A stretch of DNA of 64,000 nt from Haloplanus sp. HW8-1 (GTDB lineage Archaea; Halobacteriota; Halobacteria; Halobacteriales; Haloferacaceae): positions 2,232,001 through 2,296,000 of the forward strand of contig NZ_CP098518.1 in the NCBI RefSeq assembly GCF_023703795.1, in the 5' to 3' direction. Below, in pieces: positions 34,896 through 43,965 of this stretch. The notes below the pieces were generated by a model. That model made no database searches. It saw nothing but the letters and a program-made list of their open reading frames with translations, and was not told the DNA's origin. Position numbers and translations under genes: made by a program. The first letter of the stretch is position 1. Each line of letters begins with the position of its first letter.

Positions 34896-35945
34896 TCAGC
34901 CCGCGTCGTTCGACGGCTCCCGCGGCGGCAGATAGATACACACCGCGTTCCCCCGGCGGGTCCCGGTTTCGATCTCGAGTTCGCCGCCCAGTGACTCGAT
35001 ACACCACTTCATCACGAACAGGCCGACGCCGGTCCCGTGGGACGTGGCGGTGGTCTCCGCGCGGTCGTCGAGCGCGCCGAGTTCGGACTCCGGGATCGGC
35101 GGGTTGTCGTCTTCGATCCGGATCTGGACGCGCCCGGTGTTCGGCGACGGACCGACCGTCACCCGGACGGCCGCCCGCGGGCCGTCGCCGTGAACGATGG
35201 CGTTTTCGAGCGCGTGAGAGACGGCGTGGACGAACGAGTCGTCGACGTCCGTCCACATCCGCTCGCGTTCGGTGATCTCGACCGACGCGGCGGGATGCTC
35301 GGCCCTGAGGTCGTCGGCCACGTCATCGATCGCGGCCGCGACACACCGCCTCCGCTCCCCGTCGGTCCGCATCGCCTGCTCGATCTCCGTGACCGATTCG
35401 GCCATGCGGCCCAGATCGACCGCCGTGTCGCGGACGACGGCGGCCGACTCGCGGATCCGTTCGGTTTCGGCGTGAGCCGCGATCCGTTCGCCGTGGCCAG
35501 TGAGCACGTTCGCCCCGTTCCGGAGGTTGTGCCGCAAGAGTCGCCAGAACAACTCCTCCCGACGCTCCGTGTGGTACGACTGCGTGATGTCACGTACTTC
35601 GGCTCGGACGAAGTCCTGCCGTCCACCGGACGCCCGCCTCGAGAGGTACAGTCGGACCCAGACGAGTTCCCCGTCGGCCCGCTTGACGCGCCAGACGAAC
35701 TCTTGGGGGTCTCCCGCGGCGCTCGCACGAAGCCGGGCGAGGAACTCCGCCGCGGAGAACGCGTGCGTGTTCGCGGTGTACGTCGCGACGCGACGCTCGC
35801 GTAGCTCGTCGGTCGTGAACCCGAATATCGACTCGAGCCTGTCGTTCGCGTCCAGTACCGCACCGGTGTCCGGGTCGTACAGCGCGACGCCGGTGTGGAG
35901 GTCGTCGTAGGCCGGGTCGAGTTCCGGACCGGTCTGACGTGACAT
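34896..35945 (-). CDS. PAS-domain sensor histidine kinase
   Basis: 349 residues. Order: PAS domain about 14-125 (GVALYDPDTGAVLDANDRLESIFGFT, then EVRDITQSY as the PAC end), a His-kinase region whose H-box appears as FWRLLRHNLRNGANVLTGHG (His about 138) and an HATPase domain about 225-345 with N-box HALENAIVHG, DDNPPIP and G-box GTGVGLFVMKW. No membrane segment, so it is a cytoplasmic sensor kinase of the haloarchaeal HisKA_7TM-like type. No response regulator is adjacent. The ligand is unknown. Confidence 0.9.
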   Translation of the reverse strand: MSRQTGPELDPAYDDLHTGVALYDPDTGAVLDANDRLESIFGFTTDELRERRVATYTANTHAFSAAEFLARLRASAAGDPQEFVWRVKRADGELVWVRLYLSRRASGGRQDFVRAEVRDITQSYHTERREELFWRLLRHNLRNGANVLTGHGERIAAHAETERIRESAAVVRDTAVDLGRMAESVTEIEQAMRTDGERRRCVAAAIDDVADDLRAEHPAASVEITERERMWTDVDDSFVHAVSHALENAIVHGDGPRAAVRVTVGPSPNTGRVQIRIEDDNPPIPESELGALDDRAETTATSHGTGVGLFVMKWCIESLGGELEIETGTRRGNAVCIYLPPREPSNDAG

Positions 35946-36032
35946 TCGGCTTCCTCCGACGACGGCCGGCGATATATCCGTTACTAGGATCGCTATATAC
36001 CCGAACGGAGGTCGCGAGCGTCCGGGACCCCG

Positions 36033-37280
36033 TTACTCGTACAGCGGATGGGCGTCACAGAGGTCGTCGACCCGGTCGCTCACGGCCGCGAGGACCTCGT
36101 CGTCCTCGGGCGCGTCGAGGACGCGGGCGATCAGGTCCGCCACCTCGCGCATCGCGTCCTCGTCGAAGCCACGCGTGGTGAGGGCGGCGGTGCCCGCCCG
36201 GATCCCGCTGGGGTCGAACGGCGACCGGGTCTCGCCGGGCACGGTGTTGCCGTTGAGGACGATGCCCGTCGCGTCGAGGGCGTCCTCGGCGTCGCCCCCC
36301 GAGAGGTCGGGATGGGAGTCCCGGAGGTCCACGAGGACGAGGTGGGTGTCGGTGCCGTCGGAAACCAGCGAGAGGCCGTGGTCGGCGAGCGCCTCGCCGA
36401 GGGCGCGGGCGTTGGCGACGACGTGCTCCGCGTACTCCGCGAACGAGGGGTCGAGCGCCTCGCCGAACCCGACCGCCTTGCCCGCGACGTTGTGCATCAG
36501 CGGCCCGCCCTGTACGCCGGGGAAGACGGCGTTGTCGATGGCGTCGGCGTGTTCCTCGCCGCACATGACGATACCGCCGCGGCCGGCGCGGATGGTCTTG
36601 TGGGTGCTGCCGGTGACGAAGTCGGCGACGCCGACGGGCGAGGGGTGGACGCCCGCGGCCACCAGGCCGGTGATGTGTGCGATGTCGGCGACGTGGTAGG
36701 CGTCGACGGCGTCGGCGACGGCGTCGATACGCTCCCAGTCGACCTGTCGGGGGTAAGCCGAAAAGCCGGAGACGATGGCGTCGGGATCGAACTCGTCGGC
36801 CGTCTCAGCTAGCCCCTCGTAGTCGAGATAGCCCGTCTCGGGGTCGACGCGGTAGTGTTCGACCTCGAACAGCTGTCCGGCGAAGTTGGCCGGATGGCCG
36901 TGGCTGAGGTGACCGCCGTGTTCGAGTTCGAGCGAGAGGATGCGATCGCCCGGGTCGAGGACGGCGGTGTACACCGCCATGTTCGCCTGCGTTCCGCTGT
37001 GGGGCTGGACGTTGACGTGGTCGGCACCCCACAGTTCCCGGGCACGCTCGACGGCGAGTTCCTCGACGGCGTCGGCGTACGCACACCCCGCGTAGTAGCG
37101 CTCGCCGGGATAGCCCTCGGCGTACTTGTTCGTCAAAACGCTCCCCTGGGCGTCGAGGACAGCACGGCTCGCGTGGTTCTCCGAGGCGATCATCGAGAGC
37201 GTGTTTCGCTGGCGCTCGATCTCGCCGGTGAGCGCTTCCGCCACCGCCGGATCGGTCGCACGGACGTGGTCGTGGTCCAT
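36033..37280 (-). CDS. glyA: Serine hydroxymethyltransferase
   Basis: 415 residues from the ATG at 37280. It converts serine and tetrahydrofolate to glycine and methylenetetrahydrofolate, using PLP. Motifs: SMIASENHASRAV, NKYAEGYPGERYYAGC, VQPHSGTQANMAVY, HGGHLSHGHPANF, DIAHITGLVAAGVHPSP, and the PLP-lysine in VTGSTHKTIRAGRGG. The end SGIRAGTAALTTRGFDEDAM is normal. It links to folD and gcvT/gcvH in one-carbon metabolism. A CTTTATGCG box 22-30 nt upstream marks a leaderless promoter; the upstream in-frame frame (to 37337) was rejected. Confidence 0.95.
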   Translation of the reverse strand: MDHDHVRATDPAVAEALTGEIERQRNTLSMIASENHASRAVLDAQGSVLTNKYAEGYPGERYYAGCAYADAVEELAVERARELWGADHVNVQPHSGTQANMAVYTAVLDPGDRILSLELEHGGHLSHGHPANFAGQLFEVEHYRVDPETGYLDYEGLAETADEFDPDAIVSGFSAYPRQVDWERIDAVADAVDAYHVADIAHITGLVAAGVHPSPVGVADFVTGSTHKTIRAGRGGIVMCGEEHADAIDNAVFPGVQGGPLMHNVAGKAVGFGEALDPSFAEYAEHVVANARALGEALADHGLSLVSDGTDTHLVLVDLRDSHPDLSGGDAEDALDATGIVLNGNTVPGETRSPFDPSGIRAGTAALTTRGFDEDAMREVADLIARVLDAPEDDEVLAAVSDRVDDLCDAHPLYE

Positions 37281-37301
37281 ACGTATCCGCGGCACAAGCG
37301 A

Positions 37302-37310
37302 CGCATAAAG
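37302..37310 (-). promoter_or_regulatory. TATA-like promoter of glyA
   Basis: The minus strand reads CTTTATGCG 22-30 nt before the ATG at 37280, leaderless spacing. Confidence 0.45.
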
Positions 37311-37414
37311 CTGTCTCTCTGCCGGACCGACCGCCATCTGTCGACTCCTCTCGGTTCAAAAAAATTAATCGACTCACGGGAGAGAAATTACTCTGTTACG
37401 GGCATGGGTGGTCG

Positions 37415-37428
37415 TTAAAATTAAATAC
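37415..37428 (+). promoter_or_regulatory. TATA-like promoter of the TbsP-like gene
   Basis: TTAAAATTAAATAC precedes the ATG at 37450 by about 22-35 nt, a strong leaderless promoter in a short AT-rich divergent region shared with glyA. Confidence 0.5.
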
Positions 37429-37449
37429 GGATGTGGAGATACTGACCGT

Positions 37450-38268
37450 ATGGTCGCCGGGGCGAACTTACACGGATGGGAGTTCGAGACGGTCCTCGAA
37501 ACCGTGTTCGAGTCGGCGGAGGAACTGTTGCTGGTCGATCCGACGGCGGAAGCGGTTCGGGCGCTGACCGCCGTCACGACGGCCACGAGCGACCCGCCGT
37601 CGGTTCGGATGCTCGCCGACTCGCGGCTGCTGAAGGAGGTGATGGACGACTTCGTGGTGGCGAGCCACGCCGCCGACCACGTCGCCGCCGGCGTCCTCTC
37701 GGTGCGGACGGGGGGGACCGGAAGCACGAACGCGCTCGTCGTCACCGAGGAGGCGGTGTGGGCGCTGGTCTCCGTCGGGGACCGCGTGGCCGCACTCGGC
37801 ACCGACGAGGCGGAGTTCGTCGACGCGGCCCGGGACACGTACGGGGCCCAGTGGGACCCCGCGCCCACGTTCGATCTGCGCACGCCCCCGCTCTCCCGGG
37901 TGCGCGAGACGCTCGGTACGGAGATCGGTCAGGACGTCCGTGCCGACTTCGACGCCGCCCTCGACGCCCTCGACGACGCCCGGGACACCACGAGCGAGTT
38001 CGACGAGGTGACGCTCATCCTCCTCGTCGCGGCGCACAACGACGTCCTCCTCTACGACATCAGCAAGTGGGGGGAAGACGTGGGCATCGCGAGCAAAGCG
38101 ACGTTCTCCCGGACCAAGACCTCGCTGGAGGAGGAGGGACTCATCCGGACCGAGAAGGTGCCCATCGACGTAGGGCGTCCCCGACTCCGCTTGAAACTCA
38201 ACGAGGATCGGTTCGACGAGGTGACGCCGGCGGAACTCGCCGCCGTCACGCTCAATCACTCCACCTGA
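37450..38268 (+). CDS. TbsP-like transcriptional regulator (DUF5821)
   Basis: 272 residues from the ATG at 37450. The N-terminal part (about 1-160) looks like an alpha/beta effector domain; the C-terminal part has a winged helix with KATFSRTKTSLEEEGLIRTEKVPIDVGRPRLRLKL, a clear recognition helix and wing. I recall this build as DUF5821/TbsP, which in Haloferax acts with TrmB on sugar-related promoters; the name is from memory and its targets here are unknown. It is divergent from glyA and 48 nt upstream of the YcaO gene. Confidence 0.75.
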   Translation: MVAGANLHGWEFETVLETVFESAEELLLVDPTAEAVRALTAVTTATSDPPSVRMLADSRLLKEVMDDFVVASHAADHVAAGVLSVRTGGTGSTNALVVTEEAVWALVSVGDRVAALGTDEAEFVDAARDTYGAQWDPAPTFDLRTPPLSRVRETLGTEIGQDVRADFDAALDALDDARDTTSEFDEVTLILLVAAHNDVLLYDISKWGEDVGIASKATFSRTKTSLEEEGLIRTEKVPIDVGRPRLRLKLNEDRFDEVTPAELAAVTLNHST

Positions 38269-38316
38269 CGCTCCGACTTCCGACCACTTTTGCCCTCCGG
38301 GACCGACGGCCGTCCC

Positions 38317-40008
38317 ATGCAGATCGGCATCGCGGGGAGCGGGCCGGCCGCCGAGTCGGTCCGGGCCGCACTCGACGACATCGACGCGACGGCGACGGCG
38401 GCGGCGCCGGGGGAACTCGGTTCACACCCGCTCGGGGTCGTGATCGCCCCGGCGGGCGCACCGGCGTTCGAGGCGGCCGACGGCGTGGCGACGCGCTGGC
38501 TCGCCGTCGAGATCGGCGGCCTCGGCGGGACCCCGTTCCCGGGACTCGACGCCGCGGTGACCACCTTCGCCGACGGCGTCGGCTATCGCGACCTGCGAGA
38601 GCGGGTGGCGTCGGCCGCGGACGACGACGCGACCGACGGATCCCCCTCGGGGAACCGCAGCGCCGTCCGTCTCGCGGGTGCGGTCGCCGGCCGCCGCGCC
38701 GTCTCCTTGCTCTCCGGGGCCGACCTCGCGGGGACGGTCGTCGAGGTGCCCGGGGGGGAGCGGCGCGTGCTTCCGGTCCCCCGCCCCGACGACCGGGACC
38801 GGGACCTGCGGGACACCCACCGCGAGGCGTCGCTCGACGACGCCATCGACCGGGCGGAGCGTGCCGTCGACGACCGGGTGGGGCTCCTCACGCAGGTGGG
38901 CGAGCGCGACTCCTTTCCCGCCCCCTACTACCTGGCGGCCAGCGCCGACACGACCGTCTACAGCGACGCCCGGGCGGCGGCCTACGCCGCCGGCGTCGAC
39001 GACGACTGGGACCGCGCCTTCATGAAGGCCCTGGGGGAGGGACTGGAACGCTACTGCGCCGGCGTCTACCGGACCGCGGCGTTCGAGGAGGCATCCCCAG
39101 CGGCGCGGGACCGGAGCGTCCCGCCGGCGGTGTTCGTCCGCCCCGAGGGCCGGACGGTCGACCCGTCGACCCCCATTCCCTGGGTGGCCGGCGAGAACCT
39201 GCGGACCGGCGAGGCAGTCGCGCTGCCGGCGGAGTTCGTCCACTACCCGCCGCCGACCGCTCGACACCGGCCGGCTATCACCACCGGCCTCGGACTCGGC
39301 AACGCCGGCGTCGAGGCGCTCCGCTCGGGACTCTACGAGGTGATCGAACGCGACGCCGCGATGCTCGCGTGGTACTCGACGTACGAGCCGCTGGGGCTGT
39401 CGGTCGACGACGAGGGCTTCGACGCGCTCGTCGCCCGTGCCCGCGCCGTCGGGCTGTCCGTGACGCCCTCGCTGATCACCGCCGACGTTGACGTTCCCGT
39501 CGTCGCCGTCGCCGTCCACCGAGAGGGAGCGTGGCCGCGCTTCGCCCTCGGGTCGGGCGCCGACTTGGACGCTCGGGCGGCGGCGCGGTCCGCGCTCGCG
39601 GAGGCGCTCCAGAACTGGATGGAACTCCGGACGATGGGGCCGGAAGCGGCCCGCGAGGAGGAGGGCGCCATCGGCCGCTACGCCGACCGACCGACGGCGA
39701 CCGCGGAGTTTACGACCCCCGACGACGGCGTGCCGGCCGCGAGCGTCGGTCCCGAGGCAACGCCGACGGGCGAGGGGGAACTCGACGCGGTCGTCGAACG
39801 GGCGGCCGACGCCGACCTCTCCGTCTACGGTGCCCGGATCACGACGCCGGACGTGGCCGCCCTCGGGTTCGAGGCGGTGCGCGTCCTGAGCCCCGAGGCA
39901 CAACCGCTGTTCGTCGACGAGCCCTACTTCGGCGACCGGGCGGAGACGGTGCCCGTCGACCTGGGGTACGAACCCCGCCTCGATCGCCAGTTTCACCCCT
40001 ATCCGTAG
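38317..40008 (+). CDS. YcaO-domain protein with degenerate E1-like N-terminus
   Basis: 563 residues from the ATG at 38317. The N-terminal about 180 residues include a Rossmann-like start (QIGIAGSGPAAESVRAAL) resembling a degenerate ThiF/ocin-ThiF partner domain. The YcaO domain is about 210-540, with ATP-site glutamates in ALGEGLERYCAG and LYEVIERDAAML, plus ALAEALQNWMELR. The C-terminus ends FHPYP, similar to the proline-rich end of azoline-forming YcaO proteins. YcaO enzymes use ATP to activate peptide amides (azoline or thioamide formation). No precursor peptide, protease or E1 partner is adjacent, so its substrate is unknown. Confidence 0.8.
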   Translation: MQIGIAGSGPAAESVRAALDDIDATATAAAPGELGSHPLGVVIAPAGAPAFEAADGVATRWLAVEIGGLGGTPFPGLDAAVTTFADGVGYRDLRERVASAADDDATDGSPSGNRSAVRLAGAVAGRRAVSLLSGADLAGTVVEVPGGERRVLPVPRPDDRDRDLRDTHREASLDDAIDRAERAVDDRVGLLTQVGERDSFPAPYYLAASADTTVYSDARAAAYAAGVDDDWDRAFMKALGEGLERYCAGVYRTAAFEEASPAARDRSVPPAVFVRPEGRTVDPSTPIPWVAGENLRTGEAVALPAEFVHYPPPTARHRPAITTGLGLGNAGVEALRSGLYEVIERDAAMLAWYSTYEPLGLSVDDEGFDALVARARAVGLSVTPSLITADVDVPVVAVAVHREGAWPRFALGSGADLDARAAARSALAEALQNWMELRTMGPEAAREEEGAIGRYADRPTATAEFTTPDDGVPAASVGPEATPTGEGELDAVVERAADADLSVYGARITTPDVAALGFEAVRVLSPEAQPLFVDEPYFGDRAETVPVDLGYEPRLDRQFHPYP

Positions 40009-40012
40009 GGGC

Positions 40013-41149
40013 CTACACGCCGAACGTCGCCCGGAGCATGTCGCGGGTGCCGGGACCCAGCCCCACCGCGAGGATGGCGATCAGCAACAGGATGGTGTAC
40101 TGCGGGCTCTCCTCGAAGATCTCGGCGTCGAACAGCCAGACGACGAGCGTCGCGGCGACGAGTTTCACGACGAGGAAAGGCCAGGTGTCGCCGGTGATCG
40201 CGAGGACGGACGCCGGAAGGGTCGAGGCGGTGATGTCGACGATGGCGCGGTTGATCGGATGCTTGGGAACCAGGTTGGGGCCGGCGCCGAGTGCGACCAT
40301 CCAGTCCAGGCCGACGACGTTCGCGACGCCGTCGATGGCGTGTCCCCAGATGACGACGAGGCCGAGGCGACCGGTACCCGCGTTGACGTCGGGGGCGTAT
40401 CGCTCGATCAGCCACCAGGTCCCGCCGGCCGCCGCCGTCGCGCCCGCCAGGGTGACCACGAGCACCTGGGGGTGGAAGGTCCCCGGGCCCTCGGGCGCGA
40501 CGGCGCTCCAGAGGAGGAAGGCAAGCGTTGCGGCGAGGACGGCGACGCCGGCGGCGGCCAGCGGGCGGGTGTATCGTTCGACGACGTCGCGGCGCGCCAG
40601 GGCTACACTCCCGAGGAGCGCGAATAGCGTCACCGCGAAGACGGTGAAGTAGATGATTGGACTGATGATGAGCGTGTTCAGCGGGTAGGTGACGAGACTC
40701 TCGGCGCCGGCGGTGTCGGTCGCGTCTTCGACCACCCGGAGCGCCCCGCCGAAGAAAACGAAAGGGATGAGTGCGAAAAAGAGGTCGCGGTCGGAGCCGA
40801 CCGCGAGTCGCCGCAGTAGGAAGACGAGTCCGGAGAGCGCGATCAGCAGGATCACGACGTACCCAACCTCCGAGACGAGCGTGTATCCCGGGTAGGCGAC
40901 GGGTTCGGCCGCGGCCCGGCACGCACTCGCGTCGTAGAGATAGCGGGTAGCGCCTCCCTCGCGGACGGCACAGACGGCGGCGTTGGCGTCGGCCTGCACC
41001 GGTCCCCAGAAGTAGTGCCAGACGAAGCCGTCGTAGACGGCGCGTGGGAAGGCGAGCGACCCGGCGATCAGCGCGCCAAGCAGCGTCAGCACGGAGCCGA
41101 GCCAGAGTCGAGCCGGTTCGACGCCGAGACGTTCCGCGACGGTGGCCAT
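40013..41149 (-). CDS. DUF63 family membrane protein
   Basis: 378 residues with about nine to ten hydrophobic segments and short loops. Family-like features are [58 protein letters not shown] and [14 protein letters not shown]63 is an archaeal membrane family of unknown function. It follows the YcaO gene convergently (4 nt between the stops) and precedes the DUF4013 gene, also on the minus strand, 51 nt away. Confidence 0.85.
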   Translation of the reverse strand: MATVAERLGVEPARLWLGSVLTLLGALIAGSLAFPRAVYDGFVWHYFWGPVQADANAAVCAVREGGATRYLYDASACRAAAEPVAYPGYTLVSEVGYVVILLIALSGLVFLLRRLAVGSDRDLFFALIPFVFFGGALRVVEDATDTAGAESLVTYPLNTLIISPIIYFTVFAVTLFALLGSVALARRDVVERYTRPLAAAGVAVLAATLAFLLWSAVAPEGPGTFHPQVLVVTLAGATAAAGGTWWLIERYAPDVNAGTGRLGLVVIWGHAIDGVANVVGLDWMVALGAGPNLVPKHPINRAIVDITASTLPASVLAITGDTWPFLVVKLVAATLVVWLFDAEIFEESPQYTILLLIAILAVGLGPGTRDMLRATFGV

Positions 41150-41200
41150 ACCGGAATCCCGACGGCGTAGCGTTTCAGGATTGTGGTTGTCGGTCGAGAC

Positions 41201-41908
41201 TCAGGTGGTCGACGTCGAGTCCGCCCCTCGTTCAAAGTCCGCAACGCTTTCGTCGGGACCCATCGCGTCGGCGAAGCCCTTCCCCCAGACCCAGGCCGCA
41301 GCGACCTGGGCGTAGAAGCCGACGAACACGCCGACGACGGGAACGAACCCGAGGAGTCCCGCCACGACGCTCGCCGCGAGGAGGAGGGCGACCCCGTAGA
41401 GCCACGGGACGGCGTAGGCGCCGTCGAGGGCGACGGCCCGAAGCACCGCGACGTCGAACGCTGCGCCGACCGTCCCCTCGCGGGCGTAGTTGGCGATGCC
41501 GATCGGCGTGACGTAGCCGAAGGCCAGGGCGAGGACCGCCGAGAGCGCGAGCCCTGCGAGCAGTCCGAACAGCCCGACGCCCACGCCGATCTCCGAGCCC
41601 GTGAGGAGAGCGAGCACCGCCCCGCCGACCGTCAGCGCCGCCACGAGCAAGGGGACGAACTGGTAGACGAGGACGAGGAGGACGGCGACGACCCCGTCAC
41701 GAAGGAGCGTCCACCAGTCGTCGAAGGCGGGCGGCGCCGTTCCCTCGACCATCCCGTCCCGAAGGACACGGAGGAGGTAGCCGTACAGGAGGATGGCGGG
41801 GACGATCAGTACCGACAGCGCCGTCAACAGGCCGCCGACGAGGAGTGTCTTCGCCCAGTCGTCGCCGGCCATCGGATAGCGGACGAGCCGTTCGAGGTCG
41901 ATGGCCAT
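41201..41908 (-). CDS. DUF4013 family membrane protein
   Basis: 235 residues from the ATG at 41908. Four to five hydrophobic segments (TLLVGGLLTALSVLIVPAIL, VVAVLLVLVYQFVPLLVAAL and others). DUF4013 is a membrane family common in haloarchaea and methanogens with no known role; the start MAIDLERLVRYPMAGDDWAK is typical. It lies between the CBS-domain gene and the DUF63 gene on the same strand with a 47-nt gap upstream. Confidence 0.85.
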   Translation of the reverse strand: MAIDLERLVRYPMAGDDWAKTLLVGGLLTALSVLIVPAILLYGYLLRVLRDGMVEGTAPPAFDDWWTLLRDGVVAVLLVLVYQFVPLLVAALTVGGAVLALLTGSEIGVGVGLFGLLAGLALSAVLALAFGYVTPIGIANYAREGTVGAAFDVAVLRAVALDGAYAVPWLYGVALLLAASVVAGLLGFVPVVGVFVGFYAQVAAAWVWGKGFADAMGPDESVADFERGADSTSTT

Positions 41909-41955
41909 ACGCACGCACGGACCCGCGGTGTGGTAACTCTTCGTACCGACAGTGA

Positions 41956-42363
41956 CTACCCCGACCCGGCGGACTGGCCCGTCGCCGACAGCGCCTCGGT
42001 CAGGTCCGTCGTCGTCAGGATCCCCACCCCGTTGCCGTCGGCGTCGGTCACGGGCAGGTGGCTGATGTTCGTCTCGACCATCCGCCTGGCGACGGCCGAG
42101 AGCGGATCGTCGGGACCTGCCGTCTCCACCGTCGTCGTCATGTACTCCTCGACGGTCGCTTCGTCCGCCGCCCGGCCGTCTGCCACGACCTGCAGGGCGT
42201 CCGTCGAGGTGAAGATCCCCTCCGGACGACAGGCGTCCCCGACGACGACGAGGGATTTGACGCCCGCTTCGAGCATCCCCCGCGCCGCCTCGTCGACGGA
42301 CGTCTCCGCGTCCAGCGTGAGCATCGGCGTGGTCATCGCGTCCGTGACCAGCGTGTCTGTCAT
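41956..42363 (-). CDS. Two-CBS-domain protein
   Basis: 135 residues forming a pair of CBS repeats (about 8-62 and 70-128), each with the pattern of a Bateman module (TLDAETSVDEAARGMLEAGVKSLVV and PDDPLSAVARRMVETNISHLPV). Such modules bind adenosyl nucleotides and act as regulatory units; alone they often pair with a membrane or enzyme partner. The ligand is unknown. It is the first of a three-gene minus-strand series with the DUF4013 and DUF63 genes. Confidence 0.88.
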   Translation of the reverse strand: MTDTLVTDAMTTPMLTLDAETSVDEAARGMLEAGVKSLVVVGDACRPEGIFTSTDALQVVADGRAADEATVEEYMTTTVETAGPDDPLSAVARRMVETNISHLPVTDADGNGVGILTTTDLTEALSATGQSAGSG

Positions 42364-42439
42364 GTGCTATTGTTGGACACGGATTCGCATAACGGTTGGC
42401 CCTCGTGTCCCGCCCGTCGACGTTCGGCGGACGGACCGC

Positions 42440-42973
42440 TCAGTACGTCGGGCGATCCTCGCGGACGCCGTCGCGGCGGTTGACCAGACGGGCGAAGGTG
42501 AAGAGGGCGTCCGAGAGGCGGTTCAGGTAGGCGATGGCCTCGGCGTTTACCGGATCGGTGCCCGCGAGGTCGACCGCCCGTCGCTCCGCCCGGCGGACGA
42601 CGGTTCTGGCGTGGTGGAGTGCGGCGCCGGCCTCGCTCCCGGTCGGGAGAACGAACGACTCCAGCGGTTCGAGTTCCGCGTCGGCCTCGTCGATCCAGTC
42701 TTCTAGTTCGTCGACGTGGGCCTCGCGGACGACGGGGTCGTCGTCGTCCGGATCGGGGTTGGCGAAGTCCGCCTGCACGACGTGGAGGTGGTTCTGCACC
42801 CGTTCGAGGCGGTCGTCGACGTCGTCGTATCCCGTCGGACGGGTCGTCCCGATGAGGGCGTTGGCCTCGTCGACGGTGCCGTAGGCCTCGATGCGCGGAC
42901 TCGTCTTGGAGACGCGGGACATGTCCCGCAGGTCGGTCATGCCCTCGTCGCCGCGACCGGTGTAGATCTTCAT
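42440..42973 (-). CDS. ATP:cob(I)alamin adenosyltransferase (PduO type)
   Basis: 177 residues. It transfers the adenosyl group from ATP to cobalamin to make adenosylcobalamin. The N-terminal signature KIYTGRGDEGMTDL is the ATP loop, followed by the helix bundle VDEANALIGTTR, LHVVQADFANP, FVLPTGSEAGAALHHARTVVRRAERR and LNRLSDALFTFARLVN. Family length is usual. Its ATG overlaps the stop of the glutaredoxin gene upstream (4 bp), so the two are translated together. Confidence 0.92.
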   Translation of the reverse strand: MKIYTGRGDEGMTDLRDMSRVSKTSPRIEAYGTVDEANALIGTTRPTGYDDVDDRLERVQNHLHVVQADFANPDPDDDDPVVREAHVDELEDWIDEADAELEPLESFVLPTGSEAGAALHHARTVVRRAERRAVDLAGTDPVNAEAIAYLNRLSDALFTFARLVNRRDGVREDRPTY

Positions 42974-43209
42974 GCGAGGGTCCGCTCCACGTACTGCAGG
43001 ATGTTGTCGCTCTCCGCCATGGTGACGCCGTGGTCGTCGTCGACGAGTACGGGAACGGCCCGTTGGCCGCTGATCCGTTTGACCTCGTTTCGATCGGAGT
43101 GGAGCGCCTCCACCCAGACCGTCTCGTACTCGACGTCGGTGGCCGTGAGCGCGTCGTGGACCGTCTCGCAGTGGGGGCAGCCGTCCAACGCGTAGAGCGT
43201 GATCGACAT
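42970..43209 (-). CDS. Glutaredoxin family protein
   Basis: 79 residues from the ATG at 43209. Thioredoxin-fold with the redox pair in LDGCPHCETVH (Cys11, Cys14), VPVLVDDD as the cis-Pro loop, and the final helix SDNILQYVERTL. Probably a small thiol redox protein. It overlaps the cobalamin adenosyltransferase gene by 4 bp (ATGA), suggesting shared translation but not a known functional link. Confidence 0.88.
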   Translation of the reverse strand: MSITLYALDGCPHCETVHDALTATDVEYETVWVEALHSDRNEVKRISGQRAVPVLVDDDHGVTMAESDNILQYVERTLA

Positions 43210-43397
43210 ACCCTCCGTTCGGCCGCTGCGGGCAAGTAGCTTGGCCCGGCCGAGGCGCCCGTCGGACGGCACCCGGCATCGAACGCGTCGATCCCCATGT
43301 GGGCCACCACCGCATCGGCCGAATTGCTATCGCGACATACGATTTATCGAGTGGCGGAACCAGTATCTTCAATGTTGCCGGCGGTCGAGAGGGGACC

Positions 43398-43568
43398 ATG
43401 AGTCTGGAGATGGCCTACGACTGCCCGGCGTGTGCGAACGACCGGTTCTGGCGGACCGCGAGCACGCGGCTCCACCTGGGCGAGAAGACGAAGTGGACCT
43501 GTACCGAGTGTGACTACGGACTGGTCAGGATCAACGGCATCGACAGCGCCGAACACGCCGACGTCTGA
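43398..43568 (+). CDS. Small zinc beta-ribbon protein (DUF7838-like)
   Basis: 56 residues from the ATG at 43398. Two CxxC knuckles (CPAC and CTEC) with short beta strands make a zinc ribbon. I recall the haloarchaeal label DUF7838 for such proteins. A TATA-like CGATTTATCG (about 43339-43348) would give a short leader of about 28 nt. Its short size and 5'-end position suggest a single-gene unit. Confidence 0.75.
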   Translation: MSLEMAYDCPACANDRFWRTASTRLHLGEKTKWTCTECDYGLVRINGIDSAEHADV

Positions 43569-43581
43569 CCGCAACGGGCCG

Positions 43582-43965
43582 CTATTCGATCTGTTCGCGG
43601 TACTCCTCGGCGGTCAGCAGGTCGTCGAACTCCTCGTCCGAACTCGGTTCGACCTCGAGCATCCAGCCGTCGCCGTACGGGTCCTGATTGAGGCGTTCCG
43701 GCGCGTCGAACAGTTCCTCGTTGACGTCGGTGACGGTGCCCGAGACGGGCGAGAGCAGATCCGAGACGGCCTTGATGCTCTCGACGACGCCGAACTCCTC
43801 GTCGGCGGTCACCTCGTCGCCGACCGCGGGGAGTTCGACGAACACCACGTCGCCGAGTTCGTCCTGTGCGAAGTCGGTGATACCGATCCGAACGCTGTCG
43901 CCGTCGGTCGTCGTCCACTCGTGCGATTCCAGATACCGTCGATCCGCGGGTACGTTGAAGCTCAT
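43582..43965 (-). CDS. gcvH: Glycine cleavage system H protein
   Basis: 127 residues. Carries the methylamine intermediate of glycine decarboxylation on a lipoyl-lysine, in [17 protein letters not shown]. The N-terminal strand order ([34 protein letters not shown]) is typical. Its ATG overlaps the gcvT gene's end (4 bp). No gcvP genes are near, so the P protein must be elsewhere. Confidence 0.95.
   Translation of the reverse strand: MSFNVPADRRYLESHEWTTTDGDSVRIGITDFAQDELGDVVFVELPAVGDEVTADEEFGVVESIKAVSDLLSPVSGTVTDVNEELFDAPERLNQDPYGDGWMLEVEPSSDEEFDDLLTAEEYREQIE

Noticed and set aside
37476..39491. 671-residue frame overlapping the regulator and YcaO genes
   Set aside because: Arg/Gly/Pro-rich shadow in another frame of two real genes on the same strand.
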